Source: Balneolaceae bacterium
Lineage (GTDB): Bacteria > Bacteroidota > Rhodothermia > Balneolales > Balneolaceae
Assembly (NCBI GenBank): GCA_020832285.1
Contig: JAFIFB010000023.1
Span: 1-64,000 of the forward strand
DNA length: 64,000 nt
Direction: 5' to 3'
The notes under the pieces: generated by a model
Told to the model about the DNA's origin: nothing
Seen by the model: only the letters and a program-made list of their open reading frames with translations
Database searches by the model: none
Position numbers and translations under genes: made by a program
Part shown: positions 18,740-28,648 of the stretch, piece by piece
How positions within the stretch are numbered: position 1 is the stretch's first letter
How the letters are laid out: each line of letters starts with the position of its first letter

Positions 18740-20983
18740 TCACCTGGTTAAGTAATATGTGACACTTTGGCCGGCATAATCTCCTTGAGGCAGCGCAACA
18801 GAAATTCTGCTGTGTCCTGTATCTTCATCCCATATAGCACTCCATTGGGCATTCTCAATCTCTATACGTGAGGTAACAGAAAACTGAAAAGAATCCTGTT
18901 TACGGGTTGGGTCTGATACAGTGATTTTTTCTATTTTATCACCGGAAGTGGTAACCATTACCAGTCCGGCTGTTTCTGACGTGATGGTGATGTTCTCAGA
19001 GATCTCAATTTCGCCGGGTTCGTAAAAAACGATCTGACTCATACCCAGTCCGGAATGTTTTACAGCCTGAATTTCCCGCTGGTTCGCAAGAATTTCTATC
19101 GGGGATGATTGATGATAACTCTCAACTTCCGTGGCGTCTATACCGGGCACCACAATATATTCATATTCAGATTGTTGCGGCTTTACTCCATGATCAATCC
19201 ACAATGTAAATACGTCTTTAAACACTTTATCTCTTGAAAGTGCCCAGGTTTGCTCATTGATCTCTTTCCAGGCTCCACTTCGCTGCCTGTTTTCAACTTT
19301 AACAGACACCGGTTCAGAAAAGAGATAAGCCGTTTTATCGTGATGAACCCATAACACGTCTGTCAAATCGTGTTCTCCCGTGTCGAGTACCGTTTGATTT
19401 CCGTTCTGAGCTGTTATCACATCTCCATTTAATAAACTTTGATTCAGAGTTGTGACTACCGGATACTCTGAGTCGGACTGTATACCGGCACCCAGTGCTA
19501 CAAACTCATCATCGAAAAAAAACCAGGATTTGCGGGCAGAGAGCGGATCAAGAGGGCTCTTAAAATCAAACACCGCCGCACCATAGGTTCCATCTGTAAC
19601 TCCTCCTACAAAATCGGTAAGCCCCTGTTGCTGAACTTCATCGGGATCTGGCAATGTTGGTTTCTGAACAACCGTTGTGCCTGGGATTTTCTGCCAGTCC
19701 CAAACCGGAAATATATGAATATACTCCTCACCTGTTCGTGTGATAAAGTTGTACCCATCGGCCAAATGATGATTTTTTAAACCCTCGCTGTTATAAGGAA
19801 CTTCCACACTGTGATTTCGGCTGGAATACATGCGTACGGATGCAAAATAGTGTGGCCGCTGATGACTGAAATATTCCGTATTCCAGAAAAAAAGATTTCT
19901 TCTTAAATCAGGCTCCCTGTTCCCCTCACGGATTTGTACAATTGCTTCCAGTTCATCCTGTCTGTAATCAGTGATCTGAAGCAAGGTCCTTGGTAATTCA
20001 GGGCTTCTCGGATTGAGTGCATTCAATCTTGTAATCCCCCGGTTCCTTCCACCAGGATCGGGATATTTACCAAAAGCCATGTACCCGTTAATGCCATCAA
20101 GATAGTAATCTACGATAAGCTGGATGGATTCATCTGGAAATTCAAACTCTGTTCCATTAACTTTTTTAGCCCAGTCAACAAAATAACTGGCAAACCCTTG
20201 TCCATAGGTTATCGTTGATGTGACCCGGTCGTTTCGATGGTGAAAGCTAAAATCAGTCTGTAATCCCCTTACATCAGAAGGATCTCCTCTGTCCACAGCA
20301 AATCCGATTTCACCGGCTATGGCAGCCACTGCTTCTTCCAGTACTTCAACATCTCTTTTAAACAGAGCATACTTGCCGAGAATACCGGCAATTTTAATTA
20401 AATCTCCGCCAGGCCGCGCACCCCAGGCATCCAGATTAGCCCGGCCCACAATTGGTTCTGATTTCGTTACCTGTTCTTCGGTCAGATCATCATCCATGAT
20501 TAACAAAAGATTGCCAATTCGCTCCGGGGTTCCAATCTGGTTCCACCACCAATTTTCACAGATAAAATCATTTTCATTCCAAAAATCGAGTGCTTTCCAG
20601 ATAACCTGTTTGAGATCAGAATTTTTATAAAAAGGTGATTCGGGTTTTTTATATGCTCTGCCTAAATCCACCATATTATCGAGGTGAATACTGTGTTCAA
20701 AGGCAGTTCGTGTCGTATCCACATAATCAATGCCGGGCCAGGTTCCATCTTCGCGAATTGAGCTGATCAAACTTTCAACCTCTTGCTCATTCACTGATGG
20801 TTCAAGAAGCTCTTCAGTAAACCGCTCTCTCAGTATCTCTATATCCGATTCTGCTACCTGGGCTTGTGAATCTTTCACAGTGATAAAAAGCTGAACAGAA
20901 ACCACTATGGATATCAAAAAAACATTTCTGAACCAGGAAAATCTATTTCTTTTTGAGTCTTTTTTCATTGTAATGGTCTTCAT
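18740..20983 (-). CDS. PL8-family polysaccharide lyase (chondroitin AC/hyaluronate/xanthan lyase type)
   Basis: Large exported lyase of 747 aa that would cleave uronate-containing chains by beta-elimination. A signal peptide ends near QAQ (residue 42). The alpha/alpha toroid carries the PL8 hallmark ENWWWNQIGTPERIGN at about residues 143-158. Candidate catalytic residues follow in family order: Asn in GRANLDAW (about 183), His in QTDFSFHHRND (about 248-249), Tyr in TITYGQGFA (about 260), and Arg in GRNRGITRLN. The beta-sandwich domains then show RNHSVEVPYNSEGLKNHHLA. It is adjacent (1 bp apart) to the heparinase-type gene upstream, so they are co-transcribed. Substrate choice within PL8 cannot be read here. 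Confidence 0.88.
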   Translation of the reverse strand: MKTITMKKDSKRNRFSWFRNVFLISIVVSVQLFITVKDSQAQVAESDIEILRERFTEELLEPSVNEQEVESLISSIREDGTWPGIDYVDTTRTAFEHSIHLDNMVDLGRAYKKPESPFYKNSDLKQVIWKALDFWNENDFICENWWWNQIGTPERIGNLLLIMDDDLTEEQVTKSEPIVGRANLDAWGARPGGDLIKIAGILGKYALFKRDVEVLEEAVAAIAGEIGFAVDRGDPSDVRGLQTDFSFHHRNDRVTSTITYGQGFASYFVDWAKKVNGTEFEFPDESIQLIVDYYLDGINGYMAFGKYPDPGGRNRGITRLNALNPRSPELPRTLLQITDYRQDELEAIVQIREGNREPDLRRNLFFWNTEYFSHQRPHYFASVRMYSSRNHSVEVPYNSEGLKNHHLADGYNFITRTGEEYIHIFPVWDWQKIPGTTVVQKPTLPDPDEVQQQGLTDFVGGVTDGTYGAAVFDFKSPLDPLSARKSWFFFDDEFVALGAGIQSDSEYPVVTTLNQSLLNGDVITAQNGNQTVLDTGEHDLTDVLWVHHDKTAYLFSEPVSVKVENRQRSGAWKEINEQTWALSRDKVFKDVFTLWIDHGVKPQQSEYEYIVVPGIDATEVESYHQSSPIEILANQREIQAVKHSGLGMSQIVFYEPGEIEISENITITSETAGLVMVTTSGDKIEKITVSDPTRKQDSFQFSVTSRIEIENAQWSAIWDEDTGHSRISVALPQGDYAGQSVTYYLTR

Positions 20984-20984
20984 T

Positions 20985-22880
20985 TTACCAATCAGCCAAA
21001 TTCTGATCGAACTCTGTCACCGTACCGGAAGAAGCAGGGATAAGTGATACTTGTAAAATCTCACTTGTATTGGCCGATAAATTTGTTTCAAACCCTACCA
21101 GGATGGTACCAGGGTTCTCTACATCATGTTCAGTATCGGGCTGCGTACTCCAAGTGGTAACTTCTATATCAGATGGCTGATCAACACGTAAATATAATTG
21201 TTGGCCATCCCTGGTCAAGGTTGCGGTATTGGCACCGGTAATGGTTACATCAGCTTCAGTCAGCATTTGCCAGCGCACTTCGGCTGGTTCTTCAGAGGAC
21301 TCAATTTCATCCCGTATTACAACAAACATCTGGTCTACAATACCGGCTCCTCTGATTACTGATGCTAAATCATTTTCATAAACAGACGACATATCCGTGA
21401 TGCCAAAATAGAATTCCGGATCATCCGAATAATTTTCAATTTTAGAGTATCCATCTACAAGCTGAAGTTCACCATTGACCGTAAGTGTACTGTGAGAAAA
21501 GTTATTCAGGCGATATACCGTCCATCGCTCGGAATCCTGAGACATTCCCCAGATATTCATGCCCAACTCTTCAAGTGAATGATAATTCTGAGGCCCCAAA
21601 TCACTCGACCATCGCACACCATCTGATTCCATGACAAACGAGCCGATATCCATGTGTCCATGGTTCACTGAAGGTGAGCCCCCTTTAAAACCCAGGTAAA
21701 TCGCATTCGGATCGCTCCATGAGGTTCGCATGATCGACAAAGGCATCGCCCCTTGAGCAACATATAAGTAGTTTTCGGGCTCTGTTATTTCGTCAAGCTG
21801 AATATCCTTTCCCCAAATCAAAATAGCCGGTAACCGCCTGTTATTGGTGAATTGTGAAAAATCATCAGTATCAAGGAATAATTTTTCTTTATAGAGAAGT
21901 GAAGGCTCACTGTTTTTATCAGCATACCAAAACATGGAAGGACTCAGTCCCGCAGAAGGTCTGTTATCTCCCCAGTTGAAGTTTTGAAATGTGGGGCCAA
22001 TCATATGTTTTCGGAAACTTCCGGTCTCCAAAAAAGCTGAATGATCACTGTAATCAAACCCGCCCGGCCAAACCTTATCGATTGCACTTAGAAACAAAAT
22101 GTTAAATGAAGTTCCGTACCCCCAGTAGCCATAACCTTCGGGATAAGCTCCGTCAGGCCTGTAATCTTTTTTGGCGAGAGGAATGGTTTCCAAAGCTCTT
22201 TCAATGACTTCTTCAGATATTTCAGGATAGTGATCATAAACAGCAAGAGCTCCGTACGTCAGCCCGGCATTACAGACCTGGTTCCAGTTATGAGTGGCTT
22301 CGAGAAACCAGTTGTAATCGGGGTCGAAAGAAGGTTCCAGGCCTTTTTCAAGTATCGCCTCACGAATCGTCTCTCTGGATTCTGCTGAAAGCTGGTCATT
22401 AAGCCAATCATAACCAATGGCAAGAGCCATGGTCATTTCTCCCACATCAAGAAAATGAGATGGGTTCCAGTCACTGAAATTGGCTGCGGCCAGCATCTCC
22501 CTTTCTGCCCGCTCTGCGTATTTATCTTCTTCGGTCATCCGGTAAGAATATGAAAGATAAAAAACCCTTCTTAATGCCTCACGTGAGGTGCCCAGCAATC
22601 TCCTGCCAACCACCTCCCGTTCCAAAACCGGTTCATCGATAATAGCATCACTTTCTGCTAATATGGCCTCATGCATCCTTTGCCAAATCGGATTATCCGT
22701 TATGGATTGATGAATATCCTCTTCCTCACCTTCCAGTAACATGATTCGGGGATGGCCGGGAAGAAAGTCTTCATCAATTCCTGCTGAGAGGCCCGATTGA
22801 TTATCATCCGTATCACAGGAGATGAAGGCTATCAACAAAAGAATTGCTATGATTTTTGTCGTATAGAAGATTCTATTCAT
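20985..22880 (-). CDS. Heparinase II/III-family lyase lipoprotein
   Basis: Exported protein of 631 aa with lipobox (IAFISC, residue 22). An alpha toroid follows: LSYSYRMTEEDKYAERAERE, HFLDVGEMTMALAIGYDWL, EATHNWNQVCNAGLTYGALA, and YPEGYGYWGYGTSFN. The beta-sandwich half has SVNHGHMDIGSFVMESDGVR and VVIRDEIESS. These are the central features of the heparinase II/III fold (PL12/PL15/PL17/PL21-type). The Asn/His in THNWN, the Tyr in YGYWGYG and the His in NHGHMD are in the expected order for catalysis and metal binding. It lies 41 bp after the neighbouring lyase and 1 bp before the PL8 gene, forming a three-lyase operon. The exact PL family is uncertain. Confidence 0.85.
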   Translation of the reverse strand: MNRIFYTTKIIAILLLIAFISCDTDDNQSGLSAGIDEDFLPGHPRIMLLEGEEEDIHQSITDNPIWQRMHEAILAESDAIIDEPVLEREVVGRRLLGTSREALRRVFYLSYSYRMTEEDKYAERAEREMLAAANFSDWNPSHFLDVGEMTMALAIGYDWLNDQLSAESRETIREAILEKGLEPSFDPDYNWFLEATHNWNQVCNAGLTYGALAVYDHYPEISEEVIERALETIPLAKKDYRPDGAYPEGYGYWGYGTSFNILFLSAIDKVWPGGFDYSDHSAFLETGSFRKHMIGPTFQNFNWGDNRPSAGLSPSMFWYADKNSEPSLLYKEKLFLDTDDFSQFTNNRRLPAILIWGKDIQLDEITEPENYLYVAQGAMPLSIMRTSWSDPNAIYLGFKGGSPSVNHGHMDIGSFVMESDGVRWSSDLGPQNYHSLEELGMNIWGMSQDSERWTVYRLNNFSHSTLTVNGELQLVDGYSKIENYSDDPEFYFGITDMSSVYENDLASVIRGAGIVDQMFVVIRDEIESSEEPAEVRWQMLTEADVTITGANTATLTRDGQQLYLRVDQPSDIEVTTWSTQPDTEHDVENPGTILVGFETNLSANTSEILQVSLIPASSGTVTEFDQNLADW

Positions 22881-22921
22881 AACTGTTTATTTAATTTAAG
22901 AGTTAAAAACTCCACTATTTT

Positions 22922-25033
22922 TCATTCAGGAATAAATTCCATGGCAGCCCCGGAACTATTTAAAAATGGAACAGAAACATCCCAGTACCCCTGACCAGGC
23001 ACAGTAACCCGTACTTTAACCTGACCGGAATCCTGATCAATGATATCCGCCTGAACTTCTGGCGCAGTACTTTCAAATGGATAAAGAACCCACGCATATG
23101 TACCGTCAGAATTCAACTTCTCAGAGTAGATTGTGGCTGTATTGGGTTCATACAAATTGTATTCCTCACTGTACCATCCCTGTACTAACGGTTCTTCCTG
23201 CCCTTTCACAAAATCGATGTGCCAGTCTGGATTGCCGGCAGGTGTGATTTTTAAATTTCCACGTTGATTATTGCTGGACACTACTCCATGATCCATCTCC
23301 TGAACTGAGGTGTCGGGATGCCAGTGCCACAAGACTTCTATTTCACGGGGACGGTCGGTAGTTATCCGGTCAACAACAACCCAAAACTCACCCCTTATAT
23401 AAAACACAGATCTTGAGTGCCGGGCCTCTCCTTCCAAATCATCAAAATAATCAACCGAAGCAGATGCATAATCAAACTCATCTGTAATTCTGAATTTCTT
23501 TTCAGGTATGGGATCTTCTGTAAGTCGCGGACCCGGTCCCTGTCCCTTTCCATCAATGATAATCAGATTATGGCTGTGACTGCTAAGAGCATATTCCCGA
23601 AACCGGTCGGCAACTTCGCCACGGTAGGCAAATCTTCCGCCATCAACCAGCAGATCGCGCCCAAATGAAGCTACTGACAAATGAAGTTTATCATTATGCT
23701 GATGTCCGGTACCCCACGGACCGATATCAAAATAGGACCAATGAGCATCCGGCCCGAAGTCACTTCTTGAGATGATTTGTCCGGCCCAGGGATAAACGAA
23801 CGAAGGCCCGGCAACCGGCCTGGCACCAGAACTCCCATTTGATGCAATGTACAGCCAATCTTCCCGATTGTATATTGAAGCCGCTTCTTTAATCATTTCC
23901 CGGTTATAGGTTTTATCTGAATTGTTATTAAGCAATCCATACCCATCCGGACGCATCGTAACCGCAAGATATTCCCACATATCCTCCAGTGTTTCTGTAT
24001 AAAAGTCCGGCAGATCGATATTTGTCATACTGGCAACTTCTTTAAAATTCTCGAAATTACTGAGTGCTACACGGTGATAGTGTGAAGTGAGTTCAGTTTG
24101 AACACCGTCAGGATATACCTGCTCCTTCATACTGCCGACCATCGTTTCAATGGTATAGTCAAGCCAAACTTCAGAATCCTTAAACTCGGGCCAATGCGAT
24201 GCAACCGTGGCCAGACCGTTCATTTCCATGGTCAGCCAGTTACCCTGTGCATGAAAATTCTTCAGATAGTGAGTATGTTCGGGAAGGCTGCTTAGAATTA
24301 ATAACTGTGTTGCAGGTGACAGATATTCGGTATCCATCAGGTTGTAAAATGCAGGCATCCAATTTCTCACCCTCGCAGTAACTTCAAGGCCCCGCCACAT
24401 CGCTGTACTGCTTCTTACTTCAGGATAGGGCCAGCTGCTTATAATCCAGTCTTTTATATAATGGTCTATGTGATTCGGGTATTTAGGATTTCCGGTTTCA
24501 AACCAGGCTTCCAGTAAAATTCTTACGGTGCTGTGCCTGTTATGCAGCCAGGCATATTCCAAATCATCTTCTGGGCCTGTATGATGCCAATCCAAATGCC
24601 CGTTCTCCAATCGGGGAATACGGTCTGAAATTCTCTGGATAGTAATAATGTCGTTAACTATTGAATCTGCCGCAGCAACGGTTTTATCGGTCAACTCAGG
24701 AACATCTTGTTCAACCATATACCTGATCTCTGAATTTCTGTAATAATCCAGCAGATATCTGCCGGCCAACACCATATCGCCGTTGTTCACGGCCTGTTTT
24801 ACATCTTCCAGCCCATCTCTTTCAAGATCCAGATTCTGAAAAATAAGTTCGGTCCTCTCCGGATATGCTGAATATAAATCCTCAACCGTTGTCATCTTTT
24901 CCCAATTCACAGGATCCGATTTCTTATCACCGGCAAAATTTTCTGCCAACCCCGGAACTTCAGAATAATACGTCAAACCCACGGTAGTGGAAACCGGGAT
25001 CAAAAAGAGTAAAATGAGTACAAAAGATTTCAT
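22922..25033 (-). CDS. Heparinase II/III-family lyase (PL12/PL15/PL17-like)
   Basis: Exported lyase of 703 aa with a signal peptide (MKSFVLILLFLIPVSTTVGL). The N-terminal domain looks like Hepar_II_III_N (AGRYLLDYYRNSEIRYMVEQ; WKGLEVTARVRNWMPAFYNL reads here as WRGLEVTARVRNWM). It has FHAQGNWLTMEMNGLATVAS and QTELTSHYHRVALSNFENF. The C-terminal beta-sandwich has GTGHQHNDKLHLSVASFGRD and VDGGRFAYRG, typical of the PF07940 domain. The Asn, His and Tyr needed for beta-elimination are present in QGNW, SHYHR and FAYRG. It is the first gene of the three-lyase run and lies just downstream of the MITE-like element. Heparan, alginate and other uronates are all possible substrates. Confidence 0.85.
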   Translation of the reverse strand: MKSFVLILLFLIPVSTTVGLTYYSEVPGLAENFAGDKKSDPVNWEKMTTVEDLYSAYPERTELIFQNLDLERDGLEDVKQAVNNGDMVLAGRYLLDYYRNSEIRYMVEQDVPELTDKTVAAADSIVNDIITIQRISDRIPRLENGHLDWHHTGPEDDLEYAWLHNRHSTVRILLEAWFETGNPKYPNHIDHYIKDWIISSWPYPEVRSSTAMWRGLEVTARVRNWMPAFYNLMDTEYLSPATQLLILSSLPEHTHYLKNFHAQGNWLTMEMNGLATVASHWPEFKDSEVWLDYTIETMVGSMKEQVYPDGVQTELTSHYHRVALSNFENFKEVASMTNIDLPDFYTETLEDMWEYLAVTMRPDGYGLLNNNSDKTYNREMIKEAASIYNREDWLYIASNGSSGARPVAGPSFVYPWAGQIISRSDFGPDAHWSYFDIGPWGTGHQHNDKLHLSVASFGRDLLVDGGRFAYRGEVADRFREYALSSHSHNLIIIDGKGQGPGPRLTEDPIPEKKFRITDEFDYASASVDYFDDLEGEARHSRSVFYIRGEFWVVVDRITTDRPREIEVLWHWHPDTSVQEMDHGVVSSNNQRGNLKITPAGNPDWHIDFVKGQEEPLVQGWYSEEYNLYEPNTATIYSEKLNSDGTYAWVLYPFESTAPEVQADIIDQDSGQVKVRVTVPGQGYWDVSVPFLNSSGAAMEFIPE

Positions 25034-25097
25034 GTTTACAGGTAGTATAAATTCTATGAAGTTATTTTTTCTAAACCATCTGGTAACTTTCTAATTA

Positions 25098-25361
25098 GGG
25101 CTTCCTCAAAAAGTCGAGGTACACACACATTGGTAATTCTAATTTCATAAATTGGTGTTTAGAAGCCAGAGAGCAATGTTTTAGTGACTTAAATATGAAG
25201 CCATATGATTATATGTCCAAATATCTTGTATTTTTTCGAAAAAATGGACGCTCAAATGCTAAGAAGCTTGCATATAATTGCAATTTTTCCTTGCATTAAA
25301 AATCAATTTTATGAATGTAACTCATTGTTGTACAAATAGATAGATTAGTCTGAGGATGCCC
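25098..25361. mobile_element. MITE-like non-autonomous element, 264 bp
   Basis: Both ends carry the same terminal sequence in inverted form: GGGCTTCCTCA at 25098-25108 and TGAGGATGCCC at 25351-25361, with one mismatch. They are bounded by identical 6-bp direct repeats TAATTA (25092-25097 and 25362-25367) that look like a target duplication. The inside is AT-rich and codes for nothing longer than about 34 residues. This is the architecture of a miniature inverted-repeat element mobilised by an IS in trans. The parent family is not identifiable from this window. The rest of the 458-bp gap 25034-25491 shows nothing else. Confidence 0.7.
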
Positions 25362-25491
25362 TAATTAATTTAAGTTTAATCCCAAGATGGCTACACTTCG
25401 GTCGTACCAACAATACTCAATATTTCGTATGCGGTTATTTAACCTGGTTTCAGACTTGGTTTTCTATGCCAGTATATATCTGTTTTACCGG

Positions 25492-26814
25492 TTATTCTCC
25501 AGAGTCCACCCAAATTCCATTCAGCATTACTTTACTGACATTGCGCATCACTCTGATATCCTCAACAGGATTCCCATCTACAATTATAAGATCCGCGAGC
25601 ATTCTTGACTTAATACTTCCCAGTCTCTCTTCTGTCCGCAAGTATTTTGCATTCCCCAATGTACTGTTGACAATTATATCCATAGGGTCCATTCCGGCTT
25701 TTGCCAGTAACTCCATTTCATGCTGAAAATCCCAACCATAATCTGCATGGATCAATCCTGCATGAGAACCAACAGATATTTTCATACCAGCTGTATAAGC
25801 CATGCCCACGAACTTAACCATATTATAATACCCTTGAACATGATAGTTTTCCACACCATCATCTCCTTCATAACGTTCAAACACGCCAAGTGTAGGTACC
25901 ATGATTGCGTCGTTTTCAATGGCTAATTGAATAACATCCTTCACACGCTCAGATTCCAAATCAATTGTTGACCACAACCTGAACCTCTCCGTTCTTCTTG
26001 CTCCGTAATCTTCTCTGAGGGCATCTTTGAATTTCTTTGCCTCACCTGTCTCAGCCAGTGCTGTTCCAAAAGAAGTAACATGTTCAATACCTTCAACTCC
26101 TGCAAGGATCGCATCATCAGCATCCACAAGCTCGAGATGGGCCATAACCGGAACCCCGCTGAGTGAGGCGGCATCTGTTACTGTTTCAAAATATTCAAGC
26201 GGAAGATTAAAATAGATTTTTACACCTGTAGCCCCGTTTCTCACATATTCATAGACAGATTCCCTAGCGTGCTCTGCACTTCTGACTACATTTGCCTGCT
26301 GTGTCCACACAGGAGGATATCCGTCCAAATGACTGTCCGTCAGAAATACCCTTGGGACAGGCTGGTCTGCAAAATGAAGTGATTGATGAAACCGAATAGG
26401 TTGGCCTGGATCACGCATTGTGGTAATGCCGTTTCTCAGGTACTGATTGATCCGGTCATTATTCATCAAGTTATGAAAGTGGGCATCTATCAGGCCGGGC
26501 ATGACCGTTTTTCCTTCCGCATCAAAATATTCAGCATTTGCCGGGATATTTATCTCGTTTCCGGGGCCGGCATCCACAATTCTGTTGCCTTTTATAATAA
26601 CAACTGCATCTTCAACAGGTGTACCGCCAAGCCCGTCAATCAGGCGGCATCCTGTAATGGCCAGAACGTGATCACTATCCTGCGCAGCAGGTGTATTCAC
26701 TTCTATAAGAGTTCGGGTTTGCTGAGGGCTGTACACCTGGTTTTGGGCATATAGCAAAACAGTTGTAAGAAAAAAAAGGAGAGTACAACCGATGGTTTTC
26801 AGGCAATATTTCAT
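25492..26814 (-). CDS. Exported amidohydrolase-family protein (imidazolonepropionase/prolidase-like)
   Basis: Metal-dependent hydrolase of the amidohydrolase superfamily, 440 aa, with a signal peptide (LLFFLTTVLLYAQ). Metal ligands are visible in order: HFH in GLIDAHFHNLMN, Lys in TGVKIYFNLPL, His in PVMAHLELV, His in VEGIEHVTSFG, and a late DYG/His in GSHAGLIHADYG. An N-terminal beta domain (AITGCRLIDGLGGTPVEDAV) and a C-terminal return (ADLIIVDGNPVEDIRVMRNV) frame the barrel. Secreted members of this group usually act as dipeptidases or on cyclic amides; a sugar-linked substrate is possible here but unsupported. A strong terminator upstream separates it from the susD before it, so it probably has its own promoter in 26815-26985. 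Confidence 0.8.
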   Translation of the reverse strand: MKYCLKTIGCTLLFFLTTVLLYAQNQVYSPQQTRTLIEVNTPAAQDSDHVLAITGCRLIDGLGGTPVEDAVVIIKGNRIVDAGPGNEINIPANAEYFDAEGKTVMPGLIDAHFHNLMNNDRINQYLRNGITTMRDPGQPIRFHQSLHFADQPVPRVFLTDSHLDGYPPVWTQQANVVRSAEHARESVYEYVRNGATGVKIYFNLPLEYFETVTDAASLSGVPVMAHLELVDADDAILAGVEGIEHVTSFGTALAETGEAKKFKDALREDYGARRTERFRLWSTIDLESERVKDVIQLAIENDAIMVPTLGVFERYEGDDGVENYHVQGYYNMVKFVGMAYTAGMKISVGSHAGLIHADYGWDFQHEMELLAKAGMDPMDIIVNSTLGNAKYLRTEERLGSIKSRMLADLIIVDGNPVEDIRVMRNVSKVMLNGIWVDSGE

Positions 26815-26985
26815 TATTTGGTATTTGTTTTATTAGACCTTAAAAAAAGAAAACGTCCCTTACGAACAGAACTTCATTGGCAGAAGATTGTTTTGTTTGA
26901 AAGAACTGTTTCCATTCAACTTATTGCTTTAACTGCAATAAGAGGTAAAGTTTATTCAAGAGAAATACTGTTTTGGGCGGGGAAA

Positions 26986-27026
26986 AATTTCCCGGCTAAT
27001 GAAAATGTTTGGTTAGCCGGGAAATT
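26986..27026 (-). terminator. Rho-independent terminator after susD
   Basis: The perfect 14-bp stem AATTTCCCGGCTAA / TTAGCCGGGAAATT has a 13-nt loop and lies 9 bp past the susD stop on the minus strand. It is followed in that direction by TTTTTCC. It ends the sigma-fecR-susC-susD transcription unit and isolates the amidohydrolase gene. Confidence 0.85.
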
Positions 27027-27034
27027 AGATGAAT

Positions 27035-28624
27035 TTAATAGCCCGGGTTTTGAGTCATTTCCGGGTTTGCATCCATCTCACGCTGGGGAATGGGAAGCAG
27101 ATAGTTTCTTTCGGGAATGAAAGTTCTTTCTACAAGTATGATATGATCTCCGGTCCATTCCACTTCACCTGTTTCATTGTCTACCGTTCCTCTTCTCACA
27201 CCGTAAATCGGGCCATCGAAGGCTTCATGGCCGAGATCCCAGCGTTTGATATCATGAAAACGCACAGTTTCAAAGGCAAATTCAACCCTTCGTTCACGGC
27301 GAATCAGCTCTTCAGTCAGTTGGGCGGCTTCAGGCATTCCTGCCCGAACTCTGATTTTGTTCAGGTATTCAAGGCCTAAATCCAGATTTTGTCCAGTTCG
27401 AAAAGCAGCCTCAGCAAATGTAATATACATTTCAGCAAGGCGAATCACCATCAAGTCCAATCCACTATTTTGCATCACCGATTCCGGCATCGGTTCAATA
27501 TACTTTTTAATGATTAATCCTGCCGGAGAGCCTACCGAATTTTCAAAATATTCGGGATTATTAACCATTTCTCCCTGAGCATTTGGTATCTGCTGATCGA
27601 GAGGATTGTATAAACGGTTATTCCACTCCCCTCCGGGATATAATATTGACATACCTAATCTCGGGTCCCGGTTCTCAAACGGTCGCTCCGGGTTATATTC
27701 AGGGTCTTCTGTAATCGTCAACCCGTTAATTGTTTCGTATGCCTCAACAATATCCCATGTAGGCGCCATATTTGAATACCCCCCATCCATACCCGGCATC
27801 AAAAACTGAGGATGGCGGCTTGGATAAATATCCTGAGTATAAGCAATTGAAAGGATTGCTTCCTCATTATTGGAATCATCCAAAAAAAGCTCCCGGTAAT
27901 CAGGTTGGAGCTCATATACACCCATATCGATCACACTTTTGGCATCCTGCATTGCTTGTTCATAGTTTCCGGAGAAAAGTTCAATTCTGGATTTCATTGC
28001 CAGAGCAGCTCCGCTGGTGATACGCCCTCCTGATTGCAGATGATTTTGAACAGGAAGTATTTCGCTGATTTCCTCCAGCTCGTTAAGCATGAAATTCCTG
28101 AGTTCTTCAGCTGGAGTACGGGCCATTACAAAATCAGGAGTTACCGTTTCGGTAATCAGCGGCATATCCCCGAACATTGTATATTTAAAAAAGTAGTTGT
28201 AAACCCTTAAAAAGCGGGCTTCAGCTTTAAACTGCTCTTTTCTTGCTTCATCCATCTCAACTTCTTCAATTTTTTCAAGAAAGTTGTTGTATTTCCGAAT
28301 CCGCTGGTATTCGAACCAAGAACCGCTATATGAGTCTGCCCAATATGATTCAGATAGGTTTGTTGGAGTTGCAGATCCGTCGATGTAATGGCTCCAGCCC
28401 GGAAAAAAAGCGTTATCACTGATTGCGTCAAAATAGATCACATTCGACCATGTTTCCCAGTTTTCATACAATCCAGCGAGGGCGAGCTCAGCATCTTCTT
28501 CAGTTTGCCAAAATGTTGCATCCGATAAAGCATTCTTTGGTGTTACATCCAAAAAATTATCACTACAGGATGTAAATACAAACGAAAGCAGTACTGTGAC
28601 TATAAAAATATTTCGTTTCTTCAT
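27035..28624 (-). CDS. SusD/RagB-family lipoprotein (second set)
   Basis: Glycan-binding outer-membrane lipoprotein, 529 aa, partner of the susC upstream. The lipobox SFVFTSC (residue 20) is followed by SDNFLDVTPKNALSDATFWQ, the standard start. Family stretches include EARFLRVYNYFFKYTMFGDM, LMVIRLAEMYITFAEAAFRT and RRERRVEFAFETVRFHDIKR, ending FPIPQREMDANPEMTQNPGY-like (here LLPIPQREMD...QNPGY). It is 24 bp after susC and followed by a strong terminator. It is longer than the first SusD and only distantly similar, so the two sets should bind different glycans. Confidence 0.95.
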   Translation of the reverse strand: MKKRNIFIVTVLLSFVFTSCSDNFLDVTPKNALSDATFWQTEEDAELALAGLYENWETWSNVIYFDAISDNAFFPGWSHYIDGSATPTNLSESYWADSYSGSWFEYQRIRKYNNFLEKIEEVEMDEARKEQFKAEARFLRVYNYFFKYTMFGDMPLITETVTPDFVMARTPAEELRNFMLNELEEISEILPVQNHLQSGGRITSGAALAMKSRIELFSGNYEQAMQDAKSVIDMGVYELQPDYRELFLDDSNNEEAILSIAYTQDIYPSRHPQFLMPGMDGGYSNMAPTWDIVEAYETINGLTITEDPEYNPERPFENRDPRLGMSILYPGGEWNNRLYNPLDQQIPNAQGEMVNNPEYFENSVGSPAGLIIKKYIEPMPESVMQNSGLDLMVIRLAEMYITFAEAAFRTGQNLDLGLEYLNKIRVRAGMPEAAQLTEELIRRERRVEFAFETVRFHDIKRWDLGHEAFDGPIYGVRRGTVDNETGEVEWTGDHIILVERTFIPERNYLLPIPQREMDANPEMTQNPGY

Positions 28625-28648
28625 GTTTATTGATGGTTTAAAAAGTTT

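Noticed and set aside
26818-27120. 100-aa plus-strand ORF across the susD terminator
   Set aside because: It contains the terminator stem (as FPANENVWLAGK) and overlaps the susD end, so it is not a gene.
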